DNA of 64,000 bases from Marinilactibacillus sp. Marseille-P9653 (GCF_916618885.1 NZ_CAKAKH010000002.1:62001-126000), one strand, 5' to 3'; positions 10,360 through 18,904 are shown, counted from the stretch's first letter. Numbers and translations are program-made. Notes: generated from the sequence alone by a model not told the origin.

Positions 10360-11628
10360 ATGAATATTTTAGAAGAACTGGAATGGCGCGGAGCTATTAA
10401 CCAGCAAACAGATGAAGAAGGCCTAAAGAAATTAACGGATGAAGAAAGTATCGCTTTATACTGCGGAATCGATCCTTCTGGAGATAGTATGCACGTTGGA
10501 CATTTGATTCCCTTTATGATCTTGAAAAGATTTCAGCTTGCCGGTCATAAACCTGTGATTCTAATTGGTGGCGGTACTGGATCAATCGGTGACCCGAGTG
10601 GACGTAACTCTGAACGTATCCTTCAAACAATGGATCAAATCGTTGCCAATGCAGAAAAACTTAGCGGACAAATGCGCCAGTTATTTGAAGCTGGATCTGA
10701 GCAGTCAGGTATTAAACTCGTGAACAATTACGACTGGTTGAGTGGTTTGAGCTTCCTTGATTTCTTGAGAGACTTTGGTAAAGAATTCAATATCAATACA
10801 ATGTTGGCAAAAGATGTTGTAGCGAACCGTATGGATACAGGTATTTCATTTACTGAGTTTAGCTACCAAATCATCCAGTCAGTCGACTTTCTACACTTAT
10901 TCCAGAATGAAGAGGTTAGACTGCAGATTGGTGGATCTGACCAATGGGGAAATATTACGGCAGGCCTAGACTTGATTCGTAAAAAAGAAGGCGCTGAAGC
11001 GAAAGCCTTTGGCCTAACAATTCCACTTCTACTCAAAGCAGACGGTACTAAATTTGGTAAATCAGCAGAAGGTGCAATCTGGCTTGATCCTGAAAAAACA
11101 ACGCCTTACGAATTTTACCAATTCTGGTTCAATCAGGATGACCGTGATATTGTGAAATACTTGAAATACTTTACTTTCTTATCTAAGAAAGAAATCAATA
11201 CGCTAGCGGAACAGGTAGAAACAGAACCACATAAACGGGCTGCTCAAAAAGCGTTGGCTGAAGAAATGACAACATTTGTTCATGGACAAGGTGCTCTAGA
11301 CGAAGCCCTTCAAATTTCAAAAGCCTTATTTTCTGGAGAAATTCAAGATCTTACAGCTGATCAAATCGCAACAACCTTTAAGGACGTACCTTCTTCTCAA
11401 GCCAAAAAAGGCGTCCACAATTTAGTGGAGTTCCTGGTTGATATTACAGGAATCGAACCTTCTCGTCGACAAGCTCGTGAAGATATCAAGAATGGTGCAA
11501 TCACGATCAAAGGAGAAAAAATCCAAGACGTTGATTACGAGTTGTCTGAAAAAGATAGCTTCGAGAACCAATTCGTGATCGTTCGACGTGGCAAGAAAAA
11601 ATACTTCTTAGTGAATCTGGAAGATTAA
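10360..11628 (+). CDS. tyrS: Tyrosine-tRNA ligase
   Basis: Attaches tyrosine to tRNA-Tyr. The 422-aa protein has the class I HIGH variant HVGH (45-48), the tyrosine-pocket segment SYQIIQSVDFLHL, the KMSKS variant KFGKS (near 230), and a C-terminal S4-type RNA-binding domain (SRRQAREDIKNGAITIKGEK). It follows the NUDIX gene with an AGGAGATGAAGA ribosome binding site and ends in a strong terminator. Control by the T-box at 9560-9806 is expected: transcription continues when uncharged tRNA-Tyr accumulates. Confidence 0.97.
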   Translation: MNILEELEWRGAINQQTDEEGLKKLTDEESIALYCGIDPSGDSMHVGHLIPFMILKRFQLAGHKPVILIGGGTGSIGDPSGRNSERILQTMDQIVANAEKLSGQMRQLFEAGSEQSGIKLVNNYDWLSGLSFLDFLRDFGKEFNINTMLAKDVVANRMDTGISFTEFSYQIIQSVDFLHLFQNEEVRLQIGGSDQWGNITAGLDLIRKKEGAEAKAFGLTIPLLLKADGTKFGKSAEGAIWLDPEKTTPYEFYQFWFNQDDRDIVKYLKYFTFLSKKEINTLAEQVETEPHKRAAQKALAEEMTTFVHGQGALDEALQISKALFSGEIQDLTADQIATTFKDVPSSQAKKGVHNLVEFLVDITGIEPSRRQAREDIKNGAITIKGEKIQDVDYELSEKDSFENQFVIVRRGKKKYFLVNLED

Positions 11629-11675
11629 AAAAACGACTGACTCGTCTATTGTTTATCGAGTCAGTCGTTTTTCTT
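11629..11675. terminator. Bidirectional terminator between tyrS and the DUF1002 gene
   Basis: AAAAACGACTGACTCG pairs perfectly with CGAGTCAGTCGTTTTT around a 12-nt loop. It has T tracts on both strands and serves the convergent genes on either side. Confidence 0.9.
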
Positions 11676-12650
11676 TTAGTTAAAGAATCCTGTTATAGCT
11701 TCCCAGATTGAACGGAAGAAATTTCCAATTTGATCAAATAGTCCACTTTCTTCAGCTTGCTGAATCGCATCTCCGAATCGGTCACGGATATTACTAGATA
11801 ATTGCTCTAGTTGTTCTTTTACTTGCGCTGAATCGATTGCACCTGTCTGTTGATATCTTTCAAAGAAAGCCAGCAAACGATCCAACTGGTCTTGTGAAAT
11901 GACATTTTGCAGATTGTTATTTGCTAGGGCATCGTTGATAATTTGCTCAATATCTTCTCTGGTAGCCAGTTCTCCTTGGCGTTCTTTCAAATCTGCTAAT
12001 TGCTGTTTGATTTCAACGATTGCCTGATCAAAACGAGAGGTATCAAAGTCAGATTCAGCATTGTTTTCCTGTGCAATCTGATTGGTTGTCTCAAGCTCTT
12101 CTTGCGCTACTTCCATACGATCCTGATCTAATTCTTCACCGTTCACGTCGAACGCTTTATAAATTCCAGTCAAGGCACTTTCACCGGTTACAGGACGAAT
12201 ACTCGCTACCATGATCGTCACATCTTCTACACCTGCCGTGATAGCCGCATTTGCATACTGTTCCTGCGTAATTTGAGTGATATCATCTGGCGTTTCAATC
12301 AGTACCTCTACACCAGAACCTTCATTTTCTCTTTGAACGAGCACGGAAGAAATCATACTCGCTGTATTTCCCGATCCAGTTCCTAAGTATTGCTGCAAAT
12401 CTTCTCCCGTAACATCTACGCTAGCCACATTATCCATATTATCTATTCCTAATATATCAGCTGTTTCCTGTACTTGATCCTGATTTAATCCACCACCGTA
12501 AACAAACGTTGGTAATCCCCATGCTTCGTTTACTACACTTGTATCGATTCCAGCTGCTTCAACAGGTGGAACCATGTTGAATGCTGCAACAGAAGTCATT
12601 GTCGTTAATAGTGCCATTGCTTTTAGAAGAGTTCTTTTTAACTGTTTCAT
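11676..12650 (-). CDS. Secreted DUF1002 family protein
   Basis: A 324-aa protein beginning with a signal peptide (MKQLKRTLLKAMALLTTM, cleavage likely after VEAA near residue 33). The region with VVNEAWGLPTFVYGGGL, the variable ENEGSGVEVLI segment and the ITQEQYANAAITAGVEDVTI block is the DUF1002 pattern, seen as secreted proteins of Firmicutes with no known function. The C-terminal third is helical and charged (REDIEQIINDAL, then amphipathic helices ending FFRSIWEAITGFFN). It is monocistronic. Possible roles at the cell surface are guesswork; I assign no function. Confidence 0.8.
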   Translation of the reverse strand: MKQLKRTLLKAMALLTTMTSVAAFNMVPPVEAAGIDTSVVNEAWGLPTFVYGGGLNQDQVQETADILGIDNMDNVASVDVTGEDLQQYLGTGSGNTASMISSVLVQRENEGSGVEVLIETPDDITQITQEQYANAAITAGVEDVTIMVASIRPVTGESALTGIYKAFDVNGEELDQDRMEVAQEELETTNQIAQENNAESDFDTSRFDQAIVEIKQQLADLKERQGELATREDIEQIINDALANNNLQNVISQDQLDRLLAFFERYQQTGAIDSAQVKEQLEQLSSNIRDRFGDAIQQAEESGLFDQIGNFFRSIWEAITGFFN

Positions 12651-12801
12651 CTATTAAGCTTCCTTTCAAAATTGTTTTAATTGAGTTACTTTATTATTAT
12701 ATCGACTCTGCTATAGATTTGCACTGATTTAGGCAAATCTATAGCGTTTCTTAAAGTTTCCACTCATTTAAATTGACCTTTTATCTTAATCCATATAGAA
12801 A

Positions 12802-12838
12802 AAGAGTCCTTTCCAAATAATAATTGGAAGGACTCTTC
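12802..12838 (-). terminator. Terminator of the SDR gene
   Basis: AAGAGTCCTT-CCAA pairs with TTGG-AAGGACTCTT around a short AT loop; on the minus strand it ends in TTTTTC. Confidence 0.8.
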
Positions 12839-12871
12839 AACTTTTTAATAACGTTTAAATAAAAGCGAATC

Positions 12872-13528
12872 TTACAGTTGGTTCAACGCTTCTTTAATAC
12901 TTTGATCTCCTGTTGTTACGTCAAATGATTGACGATAAGTGCGTTCGTGATCTAATGATTGAGCAATCAGATCCGCCACATCTTTTCTTGGGATCGTTAC
13001 TGGATCTGTAAATTCGTTCATAGCTCTAGTTAACGCGACTTTACCAATTGCCGGTTCATTTTCAAGCATACCCGGACGAACAATCGTGTAGTTCAAGTCA
13101 CTGTTCAATAAGAACTTATCTGCATAATGTTTAGCAGCGTAATAAGGTTTCATATCTTCATTCCAGTTATCTCTAACATCTGCCTGGAAAGCACTGATCA
13201 TGATGAATCGTTTGATATTCATATCTTCTGCAGCTTCCATCACTTTTACTGCTCCATCTAAATCGATCATAACCGTTTTATCTACGCCCGTACTTCCGCC
13301 AGATCCGGCTGCGAATACAATGGCATCGATATTATCCATTTGATCTTTGATATCTTGTACTGAGCTTTCCAAGTTACCGAGACGTGCTTCGATCCCTTTT
13401 TCTTTGAATTTATCTACTTGTTCTTGTTTTCTAACGAATGCAATCGGAGTATGATTCCCCTCTTCTTTTAGCTGTTCAACGAGGTGCGTTCCGATCTGAC
13501 CGTTTGCTCCAACGACTAATACTTGCAT
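12872..13528 (-). CDS. Atypical SDR NAD(P)-binding oxidoreductase (NmrA/YhfK-like)
   Basis: A 218-aa Rossmann protein with VVGANGQIG at the N-terminus (the glycine-rich NADP motif of atypical SDRs), FAAGSGGSTG near 85 and a YYAAKHYADKFL segment where classical SDRs have YxxxK. Such proteins (B. subtilis YhfK/YwnB type) are putative epimerases or NADPH sensors. The longest frame begins with a TTG six codons earlier, but the GGAG lies inside that extension, 9 bp from ATG 13528, so I use the ATG. It is single, flanked by its own terminator and by a Fur-like inverted repeat upstream. Confidence 0.85.
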   Translation of the reverse strand: MQVLVVGANGQIGTHLVEQLKEEGNHTPIAFVRKQEQVDKFKEKGIEARLGNLESSVQDIKDQMDNIDAIVFAAGSGGSTGVDKTVMIDLDGAVKVMEAAEDMNIKRFIMISAFQADVRDNWNEDMKPYYAAKHYADKFLLNSDLNYTIVRPGMLENEPAIGKVALTRAMNEFTDPVTIPRKDVADLIAQSLDHERTYRQSFDVTTGDQSIKEALNQL

Positions 13529-13599
13529 CAATGATCGCTCCTTCAATTTTTGTCTATACTTACTTTAACAAAGTTAAAAACAAAAACCAACGATTACAC

Positions 13600-13627
13600 C
13601 TTATCATTGATAACGACTAATGATAAG
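13600..13627. promoter_or_regulatory. Inverted repeat upstream of the SDR gene, partly Fur/PerR-like
   Basis: Perfect 9-bp arms CTTATCATT and AATGATAAG separated by 10 bp. Within it TTATCA-T-TGATAA is itself a palindrome. It sits 72-99 bp before the SDR start and resembles the half-sites recognised by Fur-family regulators, but it lacks the standard 7-1-7 layout. Confidence 0.35.
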
Positions 13628-13655
13628 CATTCTTTTACACTTGGTTTAATAGTGT

Positions 13656-13684
13656 TTAAAAAAAGCCCATTTGAGGCTTACTAT
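13656..13684 (-). terminator. Weak terminator after the siderophore ATPase gene
   Basis: On the minus strand AAGCC pairs with GGCTT around a 7-nt loop and is followed by a run of T. The stem is only 5 bp; it lies about 50 bp beyond the stop. Confidence 0.4.
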
Positions 13685-13728
13685 TCTAACAACAGCAGTT
13701 CCCTCAAGGTGTCTCAAAGCGACTACTT

Positions 13729-14514
13729 TTAATGACTCAATTGATAACTTAACAGTGTTGGTTTCCCTGTATGTGGATCTGTGATGATACTAGCTTCAAT
13801 ATCAAAAACTTTACGGAGCACTTCCGTTTTCATAACTTCTTCAGGCGAGCCTGTTTGGATAATCTTTCCTTTTCTGATCGCAATCAAATGATCTGCGAAT
13901 CTTGCTGCGTGGTTCAAGTCATGTAAGACCATTACGATCGTCCGATTTAACGTTTGGTTCAGTGACTCCAGCACTTGAAGAACTTCCAGCTGGTGAGCCA
14001 TATCCAAATAAGTCGTTGGTTCATCCAACAGGAGGCAATCCGTATCTTGCGCGAGCGCCATTGCAATCCAAACGCGTTGTTTTTGTCCACCTGAAAGTGA
14101 ACTGACTGAACGATCAGCTTGATTTAAAAGGTGTGTCTGATCTAGCGCCCAATGGATCTTTTCCCAGTCGTGTGCTTTTAATTGCCCAAATCCTTTTTGA
14201 TAAGGGGCACGACCGTAAGATACGAGTTCTTTGACTGTGATATCTTCTGGGGTTTGAGGTGCTTGTGTCAATATCGCAATCTCCTGGGCGATTGCTTTAG
14301 TGGATTCTTTGTGGATGCTTTTCCCGTCTATCATAGCTGTTCCACTTGATGGCTTAAGGAGGCGCGCAACGGTCTTCAATAAAGTAGACTTACCACAACC
14401 ATTTGGCCCGATTATACAGGTGATTTTAGATTTAGGTATCGTAACCGAAAGTTCTGAAATAATCTCTTGTTTTCCGTACGCTACTGTCATTGCCTTTGTT
14501 CGGATTTCTGACAT
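13729..14514 (-). CDS. Iron-siderophore ABC transporter ATP-binding protein (FhuC/FepC type)
   Basis: The ATPase of a ferric-siderophore importer. The 261-aa protein has Walker A GPNGCGKST near residue 37, the signature LSGGQKQR, Walker B CLLLDEPT, and the switch His in VMVLHDLNHAARF. That LHDLN motif and the C-terminal TGKPTLL ending are usual in the FecE/FhuC group. It is the last gene of the Fur-controlled operon that starts at 18668 and follows the binding protein by 32 bp, with a GGAGG site. Confidence 0.93.
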   Translation of the reverse strand: MSEIRTKAMTVAYGKQEIISELSVTIPKSKITCIIGPNGCGKSTLLKTVARLLKPSSGTAMIDGKSIHKESTKAIAQEIAILTQAPQTPEDITVKELVSYGRAPYQKGFGQLKAHDWEKIHWALDQTHLLNQADRSVSSLSGGQKQRVWIAMALAQDTDCLLLDEPTTYLDMAHQLEVLQVLESLNQTLNRTIVMVLHDLNHAARFADHLIAIRKGKIIQTGSPEEVMKTEVLRKVFDIEASIITDPHTGKPTLLSYQLSH

Positions 14515-14546
14515 CCTCTATCCTCCTTTACTCTTCATGCGGCTTT

Positions 14547-15500
14547 TTACTTTGTGATGCTATCGACTACATTATCTAGAACTTGGTCACTTGCAATTGG
14601 ACCATAGTAAAGCCAAGAGGTTTCTGGACCAAACTGATAGACTTGATTTTGTTCGACTGCAGGAATATTTTGCCATAGTCTATCTTCGAACAGTTCTGCT
14701 TCAGGCCCATCACTGTTTACAAAAAATAAATGATCCACATCCATTTGCGCCAGTTCTTCAAGAGAAATCGAAGCCCAGTCAGCATCACTGGATAAACTAG
14801 ATACAACTTCTGGAATTTCCAGACCAAGATCTCCATACATAACAGCGCCACTAGAACGCTCAGGGTGCACAACAAACAAACTATTATTGACCATCCACAC
14901 CGCAGCGGCTGATTCACCTGCCGCGACAGTTGACAGTTCTTCTGCTTTCTCTTGAGCTTTTGCATCGTAAGTTTCTAGAACGGACTCTGCTTTGTCTTCC
15001 ATTCCCAGTACTTCTCCAACTTCAGTCAATGTCTCGCGCCATTCAGTTGGGCTGGACTTCAATACATAAGTTGGTGTAATCTGTGTATACTGTTCATACA
15101 TATCTTGCTCAATAGCATCACGTACAATCATCAAGTCGGGTTCATACTCCAGTACAGACTCGTAAGGTAAATCATGAGGAATCAGTGGTACTCCAGATAA
15201 ATCATCTTGAAGGTAATCTTGAATGCTTTCACCGTCATAAACAGACCATTGAGCTACAGGTGTTATGTCTAAAGAAACAAGATAATCTTCAAGGTACGAA
15301 CCGAGGATATTTTCAGGATTACTGGGAATCTCGACTTCATTTCCTAATCCATCTACAAGTGTTTTCGGCCCTTGCGCTGCTTCATCTACTGTTGGTGTTT
15401 CAGTTGTCTCTTCTTCGGGTGCTTCAACCTCACTGTTTCCGCATGCCGCTAACATAAAGCCTGCACTGAGAACGATACTAGTTGTCCATAATGTTTTCAT
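14547..15500 (-). CDS. Iron-siderophore ABC transporter substrate-binding lipoprotein
   Basis: A 317-aa class III binding protein that captures the ferric siderophore outside the membrane. It starts with MKTLWTTSIVLSAGFM and a lipobox LAAC near residue 20, then an acidic linker rich in E and T (residues 23-45), as often seen in Gram-positive lipoproteins. The TVxDxxGNxVEIP-like segment (TLVDGLGNEVEIPSNPENIL) and the mature fold match the FecB/FhuD family. The longer open frame begins five codons earlier, but GGAGG overlaps that start and is properly spaced to ATG 15500, so I use the latter. Ligand not predictable. Confidence 0.92.
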   Translation of the reverse strand: MKTLWTTSIVLSAGFMLAACGNSEVEAPEEETTETPTVDEAAQGPKTLVDGLGNEVEIPSNPENILGSYLEDYLVSLDITPVAQWSVYDGESIQDYLQDDLSGVPLIPHDLPYESVLEYEPDLMIVRDAIEQDMYEQYTQITPTYVLKSSPTEWRETLTEVGEVLGMEDKAESVLETYDAKAQEKAEELSTVAAGESAAAVWMVNNSLFVVHPERSSGAVMYGDLGLEIPEVVSSLSSDADWASISLEELAQMDVDHLFFVNSDGPEAELFEDRLWQNIPAVEQNQVYQFGPETSWLYYGPIASDQVLDNVVDSITK

Positions 15501-15518
15501 TTCAAATTCCTCCATTTT

Positions 15519-16541
15519 TTATGCTTCTGTTGTGATTAAAAGATAGATAAAATACGGCGCTCCTAGAAAAGCTACGATCAAGCCGACCGGCAATTCAGAT
15601 GGTGCAAAGAGATTCCTTGCAATCATATCGGAAATGAGTAATATCATGGCTCCTATGCATGCTGCAGTTGGCACAAGTCTCTGATATTTGTTTCCAACTA
15701 GTTTTCTTGCAATGTGCGGTGCACCTAATCCGAGAAATGAAATCCCACCAGCAACCGATACACTTGCACCAGTAAGGGCAACTGCTATCGCAACCAGCTT
15801 GATTCTTTCCTGTTCTGTATTTACACCAAGCCCTGTTGCCATCTCATCTCCCAGCTGAAGTAAATTCAAGGTTCTGGATTTATACAAACTTAATGGAATC
15901 AAAATCAATACCCAAGGTAGTAAACTCATTACAGCTGACCAATGGGCGTTCCAGATCGATCCAGATAGCCAGACAGTGACCTGATTAAAGGCACTCTGGT
16001 TCATTCTCAACTGAAACAGCGTTAGTACAGCACCAAATCCGGCATTTACCCCGATTCCTACTAGAATCAACCGAATTGGAGTAACCCCATTTTTCCAAGC
16101 GACAATATAGATACAACAGGCCGCTAATAGTCCGCCTAAAAACGCAGCAAAGGGTAGCGTCATCATTTGTGCTAACGGTGAAGTGGTTGCTCGGTTAGAA
16201 ACATAAGTCAAATAAAGAACAACAGACAATCCGGCACCGGCATTGATACCAAGAATTCCTGGATCCGCTAACTCGTTTTGAGTGATCCCTTGAAGCAAGC
16301 TTCCCGCTACGCCTAATGCAGCCCCTGCTAAGATAGCGATAAAAAGGCGGGGCAGCCTGAATTCAAAAAGTAACAGCTCGTTACGTCTACTACCTCTTCC
16401 AAGAGCCGTTTCCACTAATTCGCTCGGTGATATGGACAAATGCCCTGTAGCTAAACTGAGCAGCCCCATTAGAAAAATTATACCGATCAGAGCTAGTATT
16501 AAGTAGTGGATATTTTTAAAGATGATCTTGTGTGTATTCAG
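15519..16541 (-). CDS. Iron-siderophore ABC transporter permease (FecD type), apparent CTG start
   Basis: One of two FecCD/BtuC-family permeases of the siderophore importer. It has the family hallmarks SISPSELVETALG, LRLPRLxxAxLAGAALGVAGSLLQGITQNELADPGILGINAGAGL and the C-terminal SFLGLGAPHIARKLVG coupling helix. The first in-frame ATG (16469) would remove most of the first membrane helix. Reading upstream, the frame stays open and hydrophobic (IHYLILALIGIIFLMGLLSLA) back to CTG 16541, which overlaps the TGA of the preceding permease and has GGAGG 9 bp upstream. I therefore infer a CTG start, 340 aa, with translational coupling. Confidence 0.85.
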   Translation of the reverse strand: MNTHKIIFKNIHYLILALIGIIFLMGLLSLATGHLSISPSELVETALGRGSRRNELLLFEFRLPRLFIAILAGAALGVAGSLLQGITQNELADPGILGINAGAGLSVVLYLTYVSNRATTSPLAQMMTLPFAAFLGGLLAACCIYIVAWKNGVTPIRLILVGIGVNAGFGAVLTLFQLRMNQSAFNQVTVWLSGSIWNAHWSAVMSLLPWVLILIPLSLYKSRTLNLLQLGDEMATGLGVNTEQERIKLVAIAVALTGASVSVAGGISFLGLGAPHIARKLVGNKYQRLVPTAACIGAMILLISDMIARNLFAPSELPVGLIVAFLGAPYFIYLLITTEA

Positions 16542-17599
16542 ATGAGTCCACCTCCTTCTTTTCTGGCCAAGAAAAGGAAGAATGGTACACCAATCAACGC
16601 AGTTAAAGCGCCAACGGGTGTTTCATATGGTGGGTTGACCATACGTGCAACAATATCTGCTGTAACCAGTAACCAGGCTCCAATAACCGCTGAGAACGGT
16701 ATCAACCACCGGTAATCCATTCCTATCATTTTTTTAGTTATGTGTGGAATGATTAATCCTATAAATCCAATTGTACCGGAGATGGATACAGCCGTCCCTG
16801 TTAGTAATAAAACAATCAAAATTCCCCAAACTCTGACGAGACCGGTTCTTTGTCCAAGACCTTTCGCCACTTCATCCCCTAGACTCATCAGCGTTAAAGA
16901 ACGAGATAGTAAACCAGCTGATATAAACCCAATTACAGCTATGATTAACGCGAGACGCACACTACTAGTTGATATTCCCGCTATATTTCCTGCATACCAA
17001 AAGCTGATATCACGGGTTACATTAAAATACATCGCAAGCATTGTAGAAGCAGACTGTAACAGTGCACTGACAGCAGCACCTGCTAATGCCAATTTAACAG
17101 GTGTCAGTCCTCTTTTAGAAAATAACCCTACAGAGAAAACCATACTTGCACCTAGACCGGCACCGGTAAACGCCCATAAAATCAAACCAATTTGACTAGT
17201 ATGAGGAAACAGTGCTAAAGCGAGCGCAATCATAAAGCCCGCCCCTGAACTAACCCCCATTATTGAAGGAGAAGCTAAAGGATTACGGGTTAACCCTTGC
17301 ATAATAACTCCAGATATTGCAAGAAATGCCCCAATCAAAGCAGCCGCCAGTACTCTAGGAAATCTTAAATCATATAGAATCAAATGCTGTGTATTTTGTA
17401 CGTCAAAACGCAGCAGTGATTCTGTGATCACTGTCCAGTTGATCTGCACTGCTCCATAAGAAACAGAAAGAATCATCGTAACTAAAAGTATCGTAAGACT
17501 GATCGCAAAATACGTAGCCGCAGATTTAGATTGAAATCTTTTAAGAATCCTTTGTTTTGTTGCTTTCTTGTTCAATTGTCTTTTTCTGATTTGTTCCAT
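16538..17599 (-). CDS. Iron-siderophore ABC transporter permease (FecC type)
   Basis: The partner permease of the siderophore importer, 353 aa with about ten membrane helices. DLRFPRVLAAALIGAFLAISG followed by VIMQGLTRNPLASPSIMGVSSGAGF is the FecCD signature, and GFIGLIIPHI near residue 290 is the ATPase-coupling loop. A charged N-terminal tail of about 25 residues (RKRQLNKKATKQRI) precedes the first helix. An ATG two codons upstream exists, but its ribosome binding site would abut it; ATG 17599 is better spaced. The last bases overlap the next gene. Confidence 0.92.
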   Translation of the reverse strand: MEQIRKRQLNKKATKQRILKRFQSKSAATYFAISLTILLVTMILSVSYGAVQINWTVITESLLRFDVQNTQHLILYDLRFPRVLAAALIGAFLAISGVIMQGLTRNPLASPSIMGVSSGAGFMIALALALFPHTSQIGLILWAFTGAGLGASMVFSVGLFSKRGLTPVKLALAGAAVSALLQSASTMLAMYFNVTRDISFWYAGNIAGISTSSVRLALIIAVIGFISAGLLSRSLTLMSLGDEVAKGLGQRTGLVRVWGILIVLLLTGTAVSISGTIGFIGLIIPHITKKMIGMDYRWLIPFSAVIGAWLLVTADIVARMVNPPYETPVGALTALIGVPFFLFLARKEGGGLI

Positions 17600-17627
17600 A
17601 GCCATTCCTTTTCTGTGGTGTAGACAA

Positions 17628-18668
17628 TTATGAGTAATATCGGTTTTTCTTTCCCTGATTTTTGTCCTTGAATTTGTCGTTATGAGAAGAGACTTGCGCT
17701 TTTTCTTCTGCCGTTGGATCTAGAGCAAGCTTGATTTGATTAACGGCATTCGCAGCATCATTATAGGCACCAGCTATTAAGCGAACTTTCCCCTCATAAT
17801 CTAATATATCGCCAATTGCATAAACGCCTTCAACAGCCGTCTCAGCTTTAGAAGAACCCTCGATATAGTAATCATCTTTCAGATTGAATTTCAGAGCAGG
17901 ATCATGATGAAAATTCAGTTCATTATCGAATCCAATATTCACAATTAGTTCATCTAACTCAATCTGTTCATCATGATTGGTGTGATGATTTCTGATGCGA
18001 ACTGAGTGAATATATTTCCCAGAAGGATCCGGAATCAATTCTTTAACTAAAGTATGTGTATGTATCATTGCATCAGAATTTTGAAGCTTTCTAGCATTGA
18101 ATTCATGAGCTCTGAACGTTTCACTTCTATGAATCAAATGTACTTCTCCAGCTACCTCAAGCAAATCATTTGCCCAGTCCACTGCTGAATTTCCTCCACC
18201 AACAATTACCACTTTTTTATCTTTGAAATGGTTTAATCTGTATACGTTATGATGTAAATTTGCTTCTTCAAAATGACTATCATATTGTAGAGGCAACCTT
18301 TTGGGATTAAATAACCCTCCACCTGTAGCAACAATGATTTGCTTGCTTAAAAAAATTTCTCCTGAATCACTAACCGTTTCAAATAACTGATCTTCTGTTT
18401 TTTCAAATGTAATGATTCTGGTGTTTAACACAATTTCTGGATCAAACGTCAGACCTTGTTCAACCATTTGATCAATGAGTTTAGCACCAGTAAGTGCTGG
18501 TAACGCACCAACATCCCAGATTAACTTTTCAGGATAGAAATGTACCTTCCCGCCAAGAGATTTTTGAGTATCGATAATCCGTACCGTTAAATCACGCATC
18601 CCTGCATAAAAAGCTGCGTATAATCCAGCTGGACCTCCACCAATAATCGTTATGTCCTTGACTGTCAT
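17628..18668 (-). CDS. Ferredoxin/flavodoxin-NADP+ reductase, thioredoxin-reductase-like (YumC type)
   Basis: A 346-aa FAD flavoprotein. IIGGGPAGLYAAFYAG near the N-terminus binds FAD, VVIVGGGNSAVDWA (near 160) binds NADPH, and VYAIGDI precedes the C-terminal FAD contact. The CxxC redox pair of thioredoxin reductases is absent, which defines the type 2 ferredoxin-NADP reductase group (B. subtilis YumC). It is the first gene of the siderophore uptake operon, directly under a strong promoter and a Fur box. In this place a role in reducing the imported ferric siderophore is likely, but that is inference from context. Confidence 0.9.
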   Translation of the reverse strand: MTVKDITIIGGGPAGLYAAFYAGMRDLTVRIIDTQKSLGGKVHFYPEKLIWDVGALPALTGAKLIDQMVEQGLTFDPEIVLNTRIITFEKTEDQLFETVSDSGEIFLSKQIIVATGGGLFNPKRLPLQYDSHFEEANLHHNVYRLNHFKDKKVVIVGGGNSAVDWANDLLEVAGEVHLIHRSETFRAHEFNARKLQNSDAMIHTHTLVKELIPDPSGKYIHSVRIRNHHTNHDEQIELDELIVNIGFDNELNFHHDPALKFNLKDDYYIEGSSKAETAVEGVYAIGDILDYEGKVRLIAGAYNDAANAVNQIKLALDPTAEEKAQVSSHNDKFKDKNQGKKNRYYS

Positions 18669-18703
18669 GATCTAACACTCCTTTTTCTGAGTTGTTCCAT
18701 AGT

Positions 18704-18722
18704 GAGAATGATTATCACTTGC
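18704..18722. promoter_or_regulatory. Fur box of the siderophore operon
   Basis: GAGAATGATTATCACTTGC matches 15 of 19 positions of the classical Fur consensus and contains a strong 7-1-7 core (TGAGAAT-G-ATTATCA). It covers the predicted transcription start just after the -10, a position that blocks initiation when iron is plentiful. Confidence 0.85.
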
Positions 18723-18728
18723 AACTTA

Positions 18729-18757
18729 GTTATAGCATTCACAAGTTGTAGTGTCAA
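18729..18757 (-). promoter_or_regulatory. Promoter of the siderophore operon
   Basis: On the minus strand consensus TTGACA (18757-18752), a 17-bp spacer and TATAAC (18734-18729). The Fur box follows immediately downstream. Confidence 0.85.
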
Positions 18758-18904
18758 GATATATGCCAAGCATTCAGGTCCTTGACTTTCAAACTCCTTT
18801 CTTTTTCCCAAACCAGCTTATATAATCTGTTAGAGAGCTGAAAAAGAGCACCGGTCTTTTTTTCTAAACGAATTTAACCTAAAACCATTTAAAGAGGTGC
18901 TGAA

